Part shown: one piece after another, positions 7,198-16,790 of the stretch
How the letters are laid out: each line of letters begins with the position of its first letter
Numbering within the stretch: the first letter of the stretch is position 1
Assembly: GCA_949296525.1 (NCBI GenBank)
Contig: CASFOP010000001.1
Coordinates: 62,001 to 126,000 of the forward strand
Length of the DNA: 64,000 nt
Origin: an uncultured bacterium
GTDB taxonomy: Bacteria; Elusimicrobiota; Elusimicrobia; Elusimicrobiales; Elusimicrobiaceae
Direction: 5' to 3'
Position numbers and translations under genes: made by a program
The notes under the pieces: model-generated
Told to the model about the DNA's origin: nothing
Databases searched by the model: none
What the model saw: only the letters and a program-made list of their open reading frames with translations

Positions 7198-9702
7198 TTA
7201 TAATATTTCCAGCGGGGCGAAAGAGAGCATAAACGTCCGCTGCACGCCGTTGGAAAATTGCACGGTGATTTTGCAGCTGTCTCCTGAGCCGGCCACGGCG
7301 GTTACCGTGCCCAGTCCAAAAGCCCCGTGTTTGACTTTTCCCCCGACGGCCACAGTTTTGCCGTTGCCGACAGTGGTGGAAGTACCCGCCTCCTGTTTGG
7401 GGGCGGCGTGATAACTCCCCGGGAAATGGCGGCGGCTGTCCGAAGCAGAAAACCCGGGCCGCGGCCCGCCGCTGCGCGCACCGTACAGCGCACCCAGGCC
7501 GGACGAACCCTTGAAAGACGAGGAAGTATAATCCAAATCGTCATTTTCTATTTCATACCCCTGCTCGTCATACTGTTTTTGAAAGCGGCTGCGGCTAACA
7601 AAACCTTCAAAGCCGTTGTAGCTGTTTGCACTGCGGCCTGTGGAACCGTGATAGCCACTTTTGTTTCTGCCGCCCCCGTAAAAACCGCCGCCCTGTCCGT
7701 AGAGGCCATACTTGGTTTTAAAATTGTCATAGCGGGGCTGGCTCTGCTCCAGCCGTTCGCGGTCTTCCTCGTCCAAGAGGCCGCATTCAAATAAAAAGCG
7801 CGACGGCACATTCTCATACATCTTGCCATAGGTGCGGCGGCGCTGGGCATAGGTCATAAACAGTTTTTCACGCGCGCGCGTCATGGCCACATAACACAGG
7901 CGGCGTTCTTCTTCCATTTCGTCGCTGTCGTCGCGGTTAATGGGGAACAGCCCCTCCTCCAACCCCGTGACAAACACGGCGTTGAACTCCAGCCCTTTGG
8001 CCAGATGCACCGTCATCAGCGTGACCGCGCCGCCTTCGGCCGCCTGGCTGTCATCTGTGCCCGTCATCAGGGATACTTCCTGCAAAAAGTCGGACAAAGA
8101 CGGCTCCTCTTTGCGTTCTTCATATTCTTTAACGGCATTTATCAATTCGTCCAGGTTCTGCAGGCGGCTTTCGGCTTCGGGGTCTTTGCCTTCGGCCAGG
8201 TCTTTTTTAACGGCGGCTTCATAGCCCGACGTGGTCAGGATTTTGTGCATTACGTCCGTTGGGGAAGAAACAAACATATCCGCGCGCCACCCTTCCACCA
8301 GGCGCACAAATTCCATGCAGGCGCGGCGCGCCATGGGTGTCAAATCCGGCACGGACTGCGCGGCCTTCAGCGCACCGTATACGGAAAGCCCGTTAGCCTG
8401 TGCATAAGCTAGCAGACGCTCCTGCGCCGTTTTGCCCAGCCCGCGGGCCGGAGTATTTATCACGCGCAGCAAGCTCATATTGTCATCGGGGTTAATCAGC
8501 AGGCGCGCATAACAGAGCATATCTTTGATTTCTTTGCGGTTGTAGAAACTGACGGTGCCGACCAGCCGGTACGGGATCTGGTAGCGGCGGAACGTTTCTT
8601 CAAAGTTACGGCTCTGCGCATTGGTGCGGTAAAACACGGCAATGTCGTTTAAGCTGTAACCGCTTTCTTCCACCAGCGCTTTAATGTTCTGCGCCACCCA
8701 GACGGCTTCCATGCCTTCGGTGGGGGCTTCGCGCACTTCTATATCGTCGCCGCGCTGTTTGTCGGTAAACAGGTTTTTCTCTTTGCGCTTGGCGTTTTTG
8801 GAAATCAGTTTGTTGGAGGCGTCCAAAATCACTTTGGTGGAGCGGTAGTTCTGCTCCAGCGTAATCGTCTTGGCGTCCTTGAAATCTTTTTCAAACTCCA
8901 AAATATTGCGTATGTTTGCGCCGCGCCAGGAATAAATGCTTTGGTCGGGGTCGCCCACCACGCAGAGCTTGCGGTGTTTTTCGGCCAGCAGGCGCGTAAT
9001 CAGGTATTGGGTGTGGTTGGTGTCCTGGTATTCGTCCACCAAAATATACTGGAAAAACTGCTGGTAATAATCCCGCACATCCTCATGTCCTTTTAAAAGC
9101 TGCAGGGTCTTGACCAACAAATCGCCAAAGTCCAGTGCGCCGGCTTTGTGCAGTTCCTGCTCATAGCGTTTGTAAATTTCCGCCGCGCGGATGCGGTAGT
9201 CCAGCCCGCTGGCGGTGGCGTTGGTCATCAGGCCTTCGGGCGACACGCAGTCGTCCTTGGCGCGCGAAATCATACTGACAATTTGCCCCGCCTCTTTTTT
9301 GGGCTCTTTAACACCCATTTGCTCCAGCAAAAGCGTAACCAGACGCTTTTGTTCGCTTTCGTCATAAATGGCAAAGTCCCGCGTCAGCCCCAGTTTTTCG
9401 GCGTTTTGGCGCAGCAAACGCACGCCGAAGGAATGGAACGTATGTATCCACACATTGCGGCTTTGGCCCGGCACCAGGGCTTCCACGCGCTCGCGCATTT
9501 CCTGCGCGGCTTTGTTGGTAAAGGTCACGGCCAAAATGCGGTACGGCGAATAGCCGTCGTGAATCAGCTTGGCGATTTTGGTGGTCAGCGTTTTGGTTTT
9601 GCCCGTCCCCGCGCCGGCCACAATCAGGCACGGGCCTGCGTCGTAATTAACAGCTTCCAGCTGCTGCGGGTTTAACGATTTTAAAGCTTCGTCCAAATTC
9701 AT
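7198..9702 (-). CDS. UvrD/PcrA-type superfamily 1 DNA helicase
   Basis: ATP-dependent 3'-5' DNA helicase for repair and replication restart, 834 residues. Walker A is VAGAGTGKTKTL (29-40), motif II VDEYQDTN (222-229), then VVGDPDQSIYSWRGA, LEQNYRST, MTVHLAKGLEF and VAMTRAREKLF. After the core comes a Gly/Tyr/Ser-rich disordered stretch (roughly 655-760). The C-terminal domain VGGKVKHGAFGLGTVTAV resembles the PcrA Tudor-like RNA-polymerase-binding domain. It is the last gene of ychF-rlmD-GNAT-uvrD, 3 bp after the acetyltransferase. PcrA rather than UvrD is favoured by the tail. Confidence 0.95.
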   Translation of the reverse strand: MNLDEALKSLNPQQLEAVNYDAGPCLIVAGAGTGKTKTLTTKIAKLIHDGYSPYRILAVTFTNKAAQEMRERVEALVPGQSRNVWIHTFHSFGVRLLRQNAEKLGLTRDFAIYDESEQKRLVTLLLEQMGVKEPKKEAGQIVSMISRAKDDCVSPEGLMTNATASGLDYRIRAAEIYKRYEQELHKAGALDFGDLLVKTLQLLKGHEDVRDYYQQFFQYILVDEYQDTNHTQYLITRLLAEKHRKLCVVGDPDQSIYSWRGANIRNILEFEKDFKDAKTITLEQNYRSTKVILDASNKLISKNAKRKEKNLFTDKQRGDDIEVREAPTEGMEAVWVAQNIKALVEESGYSLNDIAVFYRTNAQSRNFEETFRRYQIPYRLVGTVSFYNRKEIKDMLCYARLLINPDDNMSLLRVINTPARGLGKTAQERLLAYAQANGLSVYGALKAAQSVPDLTPMARRACMEFVRLVEGWRADMFVSSPTDVMHKILTTSGYEAAVKKDLAEGKDPEAESRLQNLDELINAVKEYEERKEEPSLSDFLQEVSLMTGTDDSQAAEGGAVTLMTVHLAKGLEFNAVFVTGLEEGLFPINRDDSDEMEEERRLCYVAMTRAREKLFMTYAQRRRTYGKMYENVPSRFLFECGLLDEEDRERLEQSQPRYDNFKTKYGLYGQGGGFYGGGRNKSGYHGSTGRSANSYNGFEGFVSRSRFQKQYDEQGYEIENDDLDYTSSSFKGSSGLGALYGARSGGPRPGFSASDSRRHFPGSYHAAPKQEAGTSTTVGNGKTVAVGGKVKHGAFGLGTVTAVAGSGDSCKITVQFSNGVQRTFMLSFAPLEIL

Positions 9703-9705
9703 AAG

Positions 9706-10218
9706 TCATCCTAAAAAATCAATATATCCGGCGTGCCCCGAAAGCGCGCCTTCTTTTAACGCCAAAACCTGCGTATAAGCCGCAGGCAGGCTGTCATTGC
9801 CCTTCAGCCCCACGCTGTCCAGCCGCGCAAAGCCAAAACGCCCGTAATAGGCGGGGTCACCCAGCACGCAGACGGCTTCATACCCTTCCTGCGCCGCGCG
9901 GCGCAAAGCTTCGCGCGCCAACTGCGCACCCAGCCCCTGCCCGCGTTTGTCCAGCCGCACGGCCAGCGGAGCCAGCAGGAGCATTTTCAAGTTTTCACGT
10001 CCGTGCACGGGCAGACGGCTTAACATAATATGCCCGACCGTTTCTCCGCCTTCTTCCATCAGCAGAGATAAAGACGGGAGATATCGCTCCGAGCCGCGCA
10101 GGCGGCGCACAAACTCCGCTTCCATACCGTCGGACACTTTGGCCGTGGCAAAAGCGGAAGTGATAAAAGTTTCCGTCCGCGCATAGTCGGCCGGCGTTTC
10201 GGGGCGGATGCGTATCAT
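9706..10218 (-). CDS. GNAT family N-acetyltransferase (YhbS-like)
   Basis: A 170-residue acetyl-CoA-dependent acyltransferase. The acetyl-CoA loop is VRLDKRGQGLGAQLAREAL (about 92-110), followed by VLGDPAYYGRFGFARLDSVGL, typical of the YhbS branch. Its start overlaps the rlmD stop by 4 nt, so it is translated from the same mRNA. The substrate cannot be told from sequence. Confidence 0.88.
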   Translation of the reverse strand: MIRIRPETPADYARTETFITSAFATAKVSDGMEAEFVRRLRGSERYLPSLSLLMEEGGETVGHIMLSRLPVHGRENLKMLLLAPLAVRLDKRGQGLGAQLAREALRRAAQEGYEAVCVLGDPAYYGRFGFARLDSVGLKGNDSLPAAYTQVLALKEGALSGHAGYIDFLG

Positions 10219-11432
10219 TTGCGTTTTAACTGCACCAGGGTTTCAATATGGTCCGTATGCGGGAAAAAATCAAACGTTTCCGCGGCGGTAACATCGTAAT
10301 GCTGCGATAAAATTTTCAGGTCCGCCGCCAGCGTAACGGGGTTACAGGAAATATACAAAACTTTTTCCACACCCGACTCGGCCACCGCTTTGGCGGCTTT
10401 GGGATGCATGCCGGAGCGGGGCGGATCCAAAATAATCAGCGCGTCCTTTTTTTCAATCGGCTGCTGCTTAACGAAATCCTCCACCTTGGCACAGAAAAAC
10501 TGCACGTTCTGCACGCCGTTTAACTTGGCGTTTTCTATGCCGTTATACACGGCGGGGGCGACGGATTCCACACACAGGCTTTTTTCGCACAAATCGGCAC
10601 AAGACAGCGAAAAACTGCCCGCGCCGCCGTATAAATCATAAATGATTTTGGGTGAAATCTCTTTGACCAGCGCGCGCACGCGGCTGTACATTTTTTGCGC
10701 GGTCAGCGTATTGGTTTGGAAAAAAGACTGCGGGGAAAGTTTAAAAACCACTTCGCGCTCTGTGGTGCCGTCCGGCGCGGACAAAATGATTTTTTCCGTG
10801 ATAAAATCTTTGCCTTTCAGCACGCGCAGGCTTTCCGGTGCGGCGGTGTCGGCTAGTGACGTATTGACGGCCAGCATAATGTTGGCCTGCGGCCAGACGC
10901 TTTCCACCGCGGATACAAAACTTTTCTCCGGCACGTCGTCGGTTACAAACAGCACCGCAATGGCCTCGCCGGTATTTTTGCCCGTGCGCAGCATCAAATG
11001 GCGCAGCACGCCCGTATGGCGGCGGTGGTCATAATAGGACAAATTTTCCGCTTTGGCCCAGGCCCGCACGGCCTGCAAAAGCGGGATTAAATGTTCGTCA
11101 AACAGCACACACTGCTGTATATCCACGGCGCGGTCCCAGCGGCCTTTGAGTTTAAAGCCCAGGGTCTGTTCAAATTCCAGCGGGATGGTTTTGTCGCGCT
11201 TTACTTTTTTGTCAAAAGGTTCCTTCCACACCGGCTGATGACAGAAGCCCAGCTCTACCTTGTTGCGGAAATAAAACGGCTCGTCCGTCGGCGTAACGGG
11301 GATATCCCCGCTCCAGAAATCCCGGAGCAGCTCTTTGACGCGCGCGGTTTTTTGTGCCAGCTGCTGCCCGTAAGGCAGGTCCAGCATGGCGCAGCCGCCG
11401 CATTGTTTGAAATGTTGGCAGAGTTCAGGCAT
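10215..11432 (-). CDS. 23S rRNA (uracil-C5)-methyltransferase, RlmD/TrmA family
   Basis: SAM-dependent uracil-C5 methyltransferase of 405 residues. The protein begins directly with CQHFKQCGGC, part of the [4Fe-4S] ligand set, so it lacks the N-terminal TRAM domain that many relatives carry. The SAM motif is YDLYGGAGSFSLSCA, then LDPPRSGMHPKA. The catalytic cysteine is in VLYISCNPVTLAADL. The start overlaps the ychF stop by 8 nt. Whether it modifies 23S U1939 or another position (RlmC/RlmD/TrmA) cannot be settled here. Confidence 0.88.
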   Translation of the reverse strand: MPELCQHFKQCGGCAMLDLPYGQQLAQKTARVKELLRDFWSGDIPVTPTDEPFYFRNKVELGFCHQPVWKEPFDKKVKRDKTIPLEFEQTLGFKLKGRWDRAVDIQQCVLFDEHLIPLLQAVRAWAKAENLSYYDHRRHTGVLRHLMLRTGKNTGEAIAVLFVTDDVPEKSFVSAVESVWPQANIMLAVNTSLADTAAPESLRVLKGKDFITEKIILSAPDGTTEREVVFKLSPQSFFQTNTLTAQKMYSRVRALVKEISPKIIYDLYGGAGSFSLSCADLCEKSLCVESVAPAVYNGIENAKLNGVQNVQFFCAKVEDFVKQQPIEKKDALIILDPPRSGMHPKAAKAVAESGVEKVLYISCNPVTLAADLKILSQHYDVTAAETFDFFPHTDHIETLVQLKRK

Positions 11433-12498
11433 TGATTTTAAACAGGCAGACGTCGCCGTCCTTTACAATATAGTCCTTGCCTTCGGAGCGAATGAGTCCG
11501 TGCTCGCGCAGGGCTTTTTCGTCGCCGTATTTGACCAGATCGTCAAAGGTGTATACGTCGGCGCGGATAAAGCCTTTTTCAAAATCGCTGTGTATTTTGC
11601 CCGCCGCCTGCGGCGCGGTGCAGCCCACGGGGATTAACCAGCTGCGCACTTCCACTTCGCTGCCGGCTGTGAAATAGGTGCAGAGGTTTAGCAGCTTCAT
11701 GCCTTCGCGCACCACTTTTTCCAGCCCCGTATAATCATTGCCGGTTTCGGCCAGGAAGGCCTTTTTTTCTTCTTCGGAAAATTCGGCGATGTCGGCCTCA
11801 AATTTGACGCACAGCTCCACAAAGCCCGCACCGGTTTCCTTGGCGTACGCGGCCACTTTGGCGGCGTTTTCGGCGTTGCGTTTTTCGGAATTGTTGCCCA
11901 CATACAAAACGGGCTTGGCCGTTAAAAACTGGTATTCTTTGAGCACTTCCGGCTCCAAATGCAAAGAGGACACCGGCTTGCCGTCCTCCAGCGCGGCTTT
12001 GATTTGCTTCATGGTTTCAAAAGCGGCCACGGCTTCTTTTTTGCCGCTTTTGGCATTGCTGCCCAGGCGGTCACAGATTTTGCCGGCCGTTTCCAAATCC
12101 GCCAGCATCAACTCGGTGTTAATTACCTCAATGTCGCGCAGTGGGTCTACGGAGTTCATCACATGGGTTACATTTTCGTCTTCAAACAAACGCACCACAT
12201 GGATAATCGCGTCCACCTCGCGGATATTGGCCAAAAATTTATTGCCCAGCCCTTCACCCTGGCTGGCGCCCTTGACGATGCCGGCGATATCTACAAATTT
12301 AATAAAGGCGGCGGTTTTCTTGGGAGGTTTGAACATGTCAAACAATTTGTCCAGCCGCTTGTCCGGTATGGGCACAATGCCCACATTGGGTTCTATGGTG
12401 CAAAAAGGATAGTTGCTTGCTTCCGCACCCGCGCAGGTCAGGGCGTTAAAAAGGGTGGATTTGCCCACATTGGGCAGGCCGACGATACCGATTTCCAT
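11425..12498 (-). CDS. ychF: Redox-regulated ribosome-associated ATPase YchF
   Basis: Obg-related P-loop NTPase, 357 residues. The G1 motif is GLPNVGKSTLFNAL (residues 7-20) and G3 is FVDIAGIVKGASQGEGLGNKFL. The G4 site reads NNSE in LYVGNNSEKRNAEN, as in the ATP-preferring YchF/OLA1 group. A C-terminal TGS domain ends DYIVKDGDVCLFKINA. The start has AAGGAG about 8 nt upstream. It is the first gene of a four-gene operon that continues to uvrD. Confidence 0.96.
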   Translation of the reverse strand: MEIGIVGLPNVGKSTLFNALTCAGAEASNYPFCTIEPNVGIVPIPDKRLDKLFDMFKPPKKTAAFIKFVDIAGIVKGASQGEGLGNKFLANIREVDAIIHVVRLFEDENVTHVMNSVDPLRDIEVINTELMLADLETAGKICDRLGSNAKSGKKEAVAAFETMKQIKAALEDGKPVSSLHLEPEVLKEYQFLTAKPVLYVGNNSEKRNAENAAKVAAYAKETGAGFVELCVKFEADIAEFSEEEKKAFLAETGNDYTGLEKVVREGMKLLNLCTYFTAGSEVEVRSWLIPVGCTAPQAAGKIHSDFEKGFIRADVYTFDDLVKYGDEKALREHGLIRSEGKDYIVKDGDVCLFKINA

Positions 12499-12637
12499 GG
12501 AAATGTACTCCTTAAATAAAGGGAAATATAGGTATATTTTAGCATTTTACACAGCCATACCCGCATATATACAGTTGGCCGGCTGTCCTTCCGCCGCTAG
12601 GCGAAAGAAAGAGAATTTGCTAAAATATATATGTTCA

Positions 12638-12711
12638 GTCCCGTTCGTCTAGCGGTTTAGGACGCCGCCCTCTCAAGGCGGAGATCACGAGTTCGAATCT
12701 CGTACGGGACG
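12638..12711 (+). tRNA. tRNA-Glu, anticodon CTC
   Basis: A full cloverleaf: the acceptor GTCCCGT pairs with ACGGGAC, the anticodon arm is CCGCC-CTCTCAA-GGCGG with CTC at 34-36, and the T-arm ACGAGTTCGAATCTCGT has the GTTCGAATC loop. CCA is not encoded. A -10-like TAAAAT lies at 12621-12626. Confidence 0.97.
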
Positions 12712-12720
12712 TGCTTTTAT

Positions 12721-12753
12721 CCGGCCGGCATAACACGCGCGGCCGGCTTTTTT
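12721..12753 (+). terminator. Intrinsic terminator of tRNA-Glu
   Basis: CCGGCCG pairs with CGGCCGG around a 12-nt loop and is followed by six T. Confidence 0.8.
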
Positions 12754-12829
12754 ATACCTCGGAACCAACAGGCGGGGCTGGGGCAAAATTTCATACAATA
12801 TAACCATAAACTATATATGGGGAGGGGTT

Positions 12830-13876
12830 ATGGAGTTGTCCGTTTTTCAAACGGGTTTATTGTGCCTGCTGATTTTACTGGTGCTGGTGCTGCCTTTGAC
12901 GGTGCGCAAAGTGGAAGAAAACCTGGAGGCCTTTTTATTTGTCTGCGGAGCCGCGGCGGTGTCCGTTACAAACATGTGGAACTGGGAACTGATTAAAACC
13001 GCTTTACAGGACCCCATAAAAATTACGTTGGCCGTCTTGGTGGCCGGCCTTTTATTTAAACAGTTCCACCGCACCTTGCAGCGCGTCACGACAAAAACCG
13101 TGTCCGTCATCGGTTTGCGCGCCGCCCTGGCGGCTATTGTACTTTTGCTGGGGCTGACATCCAGCGTCATTACCGCCATTATTGCCGCTTTAATACTGTC
13201 TGAAATTATCCCGCTGCTGCCCATTGACCGCAAAGGCCGCGTACAACTGGTGGTATACAGCTGTTTTGCCGTAGGTATGGGTGCGGTACTGACTTCCATC
13301 GGGGAGCCGCTGGGCACTATCGTGCTGTCCAAGCTTAAAGGCGCGCCGCATTACGCCGATTTCTGGTTTCTGCTGAAGCACCTGGGCTGGTTTGTACTGG
13401 CCGGAAACATCGTGTTGGCCGTGTTGGCTATGTGCATTAAAAAAGCGGAAAATGCCGCGGCCGAAGATGCGCAAAGTGAAGAACACACCGTTAAAAGCAT
13501 CATTGTGCGGGCGGCCAAAGTGTATTTGTTTGTCATGGCGCTGGTACTGCTGGGGGACGGCCTTAAACCGCTGGCCGTGCAGACTATCGCCCATTTGTCC
13601 GAAAATGCGTTGTATTTTATCAATATGCTTTCGGCCATTTTGGACAATGCCACGCTGGCCGCCATTGAAATCACGCCGGACATTTCCACGCGCAACCTGG
13701 TTTTCCTGCTTATGAGCTTAATTATTTCCGGCGGCATGCTGATCCCGGGAAATATTCCAAATATTATTTGCGCCTCCAAGCTCAAAATTACCAGTAAGGA
13801 ATGGGCCAAAACCGCCGTACCGCTGGGAGCAGTACTGATGGTGGCATATTTCTTTGTTTTGCACGTTACGCTTTAA
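12830..13876 (+). CDS. DUF1646 family membrane transporter
   Basis: An integral membrane protein of 348 residues with about ten hydrophobic helices. The family belongs to the ion transporter superfamily that includes ArsB and Na+/H+ antiporters. Family signatures are VGMGAVLTSIGEPLGTIVLSKL (about 151-172) and ILDNATLAAIEITP plus MLIPGNIPNIICASKLKI near the C-terminus. GGGGAGGGG precedes the ATG. It stands alone. The transported ion is unknown, with a cation being the usual guess. Confidence 0.85.
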   Translation: MELSVFQTGLLCLLILLVLVLPLTVRKVEENLEAFLFVCGAAAVSVTNMWNWELIKTALQDPIKITLAVLVAGLLFKQFHRTLQRVTTKTVSVIGLRAALAAIVLLLGLTSSVITAIIAALILSEIIPLLPIDRKGRVQLVVYSCFAVGMGAVLTSIGEPLGTIVLSKLKGAPHYADFWFLLKHLGWFVLAGNIVLAVLAMCIKKAENAAAEDAQSEEHTVKSIIVRAAKVYLFVMALVLLGDGLKPLAVQTIAHLSENALYFINMLSAILDNATLAAIEITPDISTRNLVFLLMSLIISGGMLIPGNIPNIICASKLKITSKEWAKTAVPLGAVLMVAYFFVLHVTL

Positions 13877-13938
13877 ACGCGTGCGTGCGAACGTAATTTT
13901 ATATAATGAAACGGAGCAATTTTATTTAAGGAGAATAC

Positions 13939-16497
13939 ATGAAAATCCATTCTTTTACCGTGCAGCCCAATCTGCCCGACAATATTAAATTTTTGGAAGA
14001 GTTGGCCAGCGACATGTGGTTTACCTGGAATTGGCCGGCCATTCTGCTGTTTGTGCAAATTGATCCTAAACTTTGGACCGCCTCCCGCCGTAACCCCAAA
14101 TGGATGCTGGGCAGCGTGCCGCAAAAACGCCTGGAAGAGCTCAGCCGCGATACGGCCTTTGTGGAACAGGTCAACAAGGTAAAAGAAGCCTATTACAATT
14201 ATAAAAACAATTCCCATACCTGGTATAAAGAACACAAAAAAGAACAGGGGGATATGCTGACGGCCTATTTCTCCATGGAATACGGCATCGGGGAAGGATT
14301 ACCCATTTATTCCGGCGGTCTGGGTATGCTGGCCGGCGACCACATGAAATCCGCCAGCGACCTGGGCATGCCTATTATCGGCATGGGGCTTTTTTATAAA
14401 AAAGGCTATGTTCAGCAGCTTCTAAACCGCGACGGCTGGCAAAATGAAGAATATCCCGACAATGACTGGGCCCATATGGCCGTGGAACGCGTGCTGGACG
14501 CCAACGGCAAAGAAATCGTTGTAGATGTACCTCTGGGGTTTAACGAAACCGTCAAGGCCTGCGTCTGGCGCGTGGAAACGGGCCGCACCGATTTGTACTT
14601 GCTGGACACCAACCTGCAGGAAAACACCCCCGCCCAACGCCTGATTACCGAAAAATTATACGGCGGCGACCGCGAAAACCGCATCCGCCAGGAAATCGTG
14701 CTGGGTATCGGCGGCGTCAAAGCTTTAACCGCCATGGGCAAATATCCCACCGTGTACCACATCAACGAAGGGCACAGCGCGTTCCTGCTAATCCAACGCA
14801 TTATTGATATGATGCAGCAGCGGAAAATGAATTTTGCCCAAGCGCGTGAAATCGTGTGGGCTTCATCGGTATTTACCACACATACGCCCGTCATCGCCGG
14901 CAACGAACATTTTGACCCCATGCTCGTGCGCAAATACATGGAATATTATGCACAGCAAATGGGCATTTCCTGGGAAGATTTCCTGGCGCTGGGCAAAGAG
15001 AAAGCAGACTCCGCCACCTTCTGCATGACGGTGCTGGCACTGCGCCTGACCGCCTACGCCAACGGCGTGGCCAAACTGCACGGCAAAGTCAGCCGCGAAA
15101 TGTGGCACAATCTCTGGCCCGGACTGCCCATTAACGAAGTACCCATCGGCAGCATTACCAACGGCGTACACAGCGCGTCCTGGGTATCTCACGAAATTAA
15201 CGACTTGTACCGCAAATACCTTTTTAACGGCAACCAGATGGGAGAAGTAGACCCTTCAAACGCTAAAATTTGGGAAAAAGTGGACGAAATCCCCGATGAA
15301 GAGCTCTGGGCGGTACACGGACAGCGCAAAAACAAACTCATCAATTTGGCGCGCCGCCGCATGAAACACCAGCTCAAACGTCAGGGTTTTGACATGATGA
15401 CGGTTAACAAAGCCAGCAAAATCTTAAAACCGGATGTGCTGACCATCGGCTTTGCGCGCCGTTTCGCCACCTACAAACGCGCCACGCTGCTGTTTAAGGA
15501 TTTGGACCGGTTGGATAAAATCGTGAACAATCCGCTGCGCCCCGTGCAGTTCGTGTTCGCCGGCAAAGCACACCCGGCAGACACTATGGGCAAAGAATTT
15601 ATCAAAACGATTTATAACCTGACCCAAAACGATGTACGCTTTAAAAACAAAATCGTTTTTATTGAAGACTACAACATGAACGTAGCCCGTTACATGGTGC
15701 AGGGCGTGGATGTGTGGCTCAACAACCCCATCCGCCCCATGGAAGCCAGCGGGACGTCCGGCATGAAAGCGGCCGTCAACGGCGCGCTGATGCTGTCCAT
15801 TTTAGACGGCTGGTGGGATGAAGTCGGCCCGTGTGATTTCGGCTGGTCCATCGGCGGTGCGGAAAAATACGCCTCTGACGCTGAGCGCGACGCCGTGGAA
15901 GCGGAATCTTTATATAACCTGCTGGAACAAGAAATTGCCCCGACCTATTACGCCAAAAACGACAAGGGCTTCTCCGCCGCGTGGCTGGCGCTGATGAAAA
16001 AATCCATCCGCGAAATCGCGCCAGTGTTCAACACCAACCGCATGGTGAAGGAATATTACGAGAAATTCTACATTGGTGCGCATAATTTCGGCCAACTGCT
16101 GAGCCAAAACGACAATGCCGCCGTAGTGGCTTCCTGGCGCAAAAAAATCGCCGACAATTGGTACCGTGTCAGTGTCACGGACGCTACGCCGGCTTTTGAC
16201 AAGGCTATTCTCATGGGCGACAAAGTAAACTTCAAAGCCCGTGTATCTTTGGGTGGTTTGGAGCCGCAGGATATTCAAGTGGAACTCTACCTGGGGACCC
16301 GCGGCACACTGGGAGACATTGAAAAAGAGGATGCCGTAGATATGACCTGTACCGGCAAAGACGGCGACGCTTATATTTACGAAGTCCAGCTCTCGCCCTA
16401 TAACAGCGGACGGCAGGATTATGCGCTGCGCATCTTGCCCGCGTGTGACAAAGTCCCCAACATATTGACCCCGCTGTATCTGCGGTGGGAGGAGTAA
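13939..16497 (+). CDS. glgP: Alpha-glucan (glycogen) phosphorylase, DUF3417 type
   Basis: Releases glucose-1-phosphate from glycogen or maltodextrin. It is 852 residues, a GT35 enzyme of the bacterial/thermophile class. An N-terminal DUF3417 domain (LASDMWFTWNWPAILLF near residue 25) is followed by AYFSMEYGIGEGLPIYSGGL, HINEGHSAFLL and FVFAGKAHPADTMGKEFIK. The PLP site is EASGTSGMKAAVNGALMLS, with the lysine near 609. AAGGAG precedes the ATG. It is a single-gene unit. Together with the GH57 protein at 52-54 kb it indicates storage-glucan metabolism. Confidence 0.96.
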   Translation: MKIHSFTVQPNLPDNIKFLEELASDMWFTWNWPAILLFVQIDPKLWTASRRNPKWMLGSVPQKRLEELSRDTAFVEQVNKVKEAYYNYKNNSHTWYKEHKKEQGDMLTAYFSMEYGIGEGLPIYSGGLGMLAGDHMKSASDLGMPIIGMGLFYKKGYVQQLLNRDGWQNEEYPDNDWAHMAVERVLDANGKEIVVDVPLGFNETVKACVWRVETGRTDLYLLDTNLQENTPAQRLITEKLYGGDRENRIRQEIVLGIGGVKALTAMGKYPTVYHINEGHSAFLLIQRIIDMMQQRKMNFAQAREIVWASSVFTTHTPVIAGNEHFDPMLVRKYMEYYAQQMGISWEDFLALGKEKADSATFCMTVLALRLTAYANGVAKLHGKVSREMWHNLWPGLPINEVPIGSITNGVHSASWVSHEINDLYRKYLFNGNQMGEVDPSNAKIWEKVDEIPDEELWAVHGQRKNKLINLARRRMKHQLKRQGFDMMTVNKASKILKPDVLTIGFARRFATYKRATLLFKDLDRLDKIVNNPLRPVQFVFAGKAHPADTMGKEFIKTIYNLTQNDVRFKNKIVFIEDYNMNVARYMVQGVDVWLNNPIRPMEASGTSGMKAAVNGALMLSILDGWWDEVGPCDFGWSIGGAEKYASDAERDAVEAESLYNLLEQEIAPTYYAKNDKGFSAAWLALMKKSIREIAPVFNTNRMVKEYYEKFYIGAHNFGQLLSQNDNAAVVASWRKKIADNWYRVSVTDATPAFDKAILMGDKVNFKARVSLGGLEPQDIQVELYLGTRGTLGDIEKEDAVDMTCTGKDGDAYIYEVQLSPYNSGRQDYALRILPACDKVPNILTPLYLRWEE

Positions 16498-16521
16498 ATT
16501 CTCAGGGCGCTGCCCCTAACC

Positions 16522-16557
16522 TTGCCTACTTTTTCTCATCGCAGAAAAAGTAGGCAA
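16522..16557. repeat. Palindromic REP-like hairpin
   Basis: TTGCCTACTTTTTCT pairs perfectly with AGAAAAAGTAGGCAA around a 6-nt loop. It is not followed by a T-run on the plus strand. It resembles dispersed short palindromes rather than a classical terminator. Confidence 0.6.
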
Positions 16558-16579
16558 AAAGACTAGAAAATCGGAAGTA

Positions 16580-16661
16580 AAAAATCCCGTTTCGGCGGAA
16601 AGTTTTTAAACTCGCTTACGCTCAAACATAAAAACTTTTCTTCCGCCCAAACGGGATTTTT
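16580..16661. repeat. Long imperfect inverted repeat (82 bp)
   Basis: AAAAATCCCGTTT...AAACGGGATTTTT form the outer arms, and GGCGGAA...TTCCGCC plus TTTTTA...TAAAAA continue the stem, around a ~20-nt loop (CTCGCTTACGCTC region). It could act as a bidirectional terminator for glgP or be a miniature repeat element. The gap 16498-16790 holds nothing else recognisable. Confidence 0.6.
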
Positions 16662-16790
16662 AAAACGCTTCCAAGATTTTCCCAAAAACATATTTAAACG
16701 CTTTCATGGCTGCAATAAAACATCTCACACTTCTGATATTTCTGCATTCGGAACGCAAGCAACAGCCCCGGAGTACCTGAAAAAACAGTT

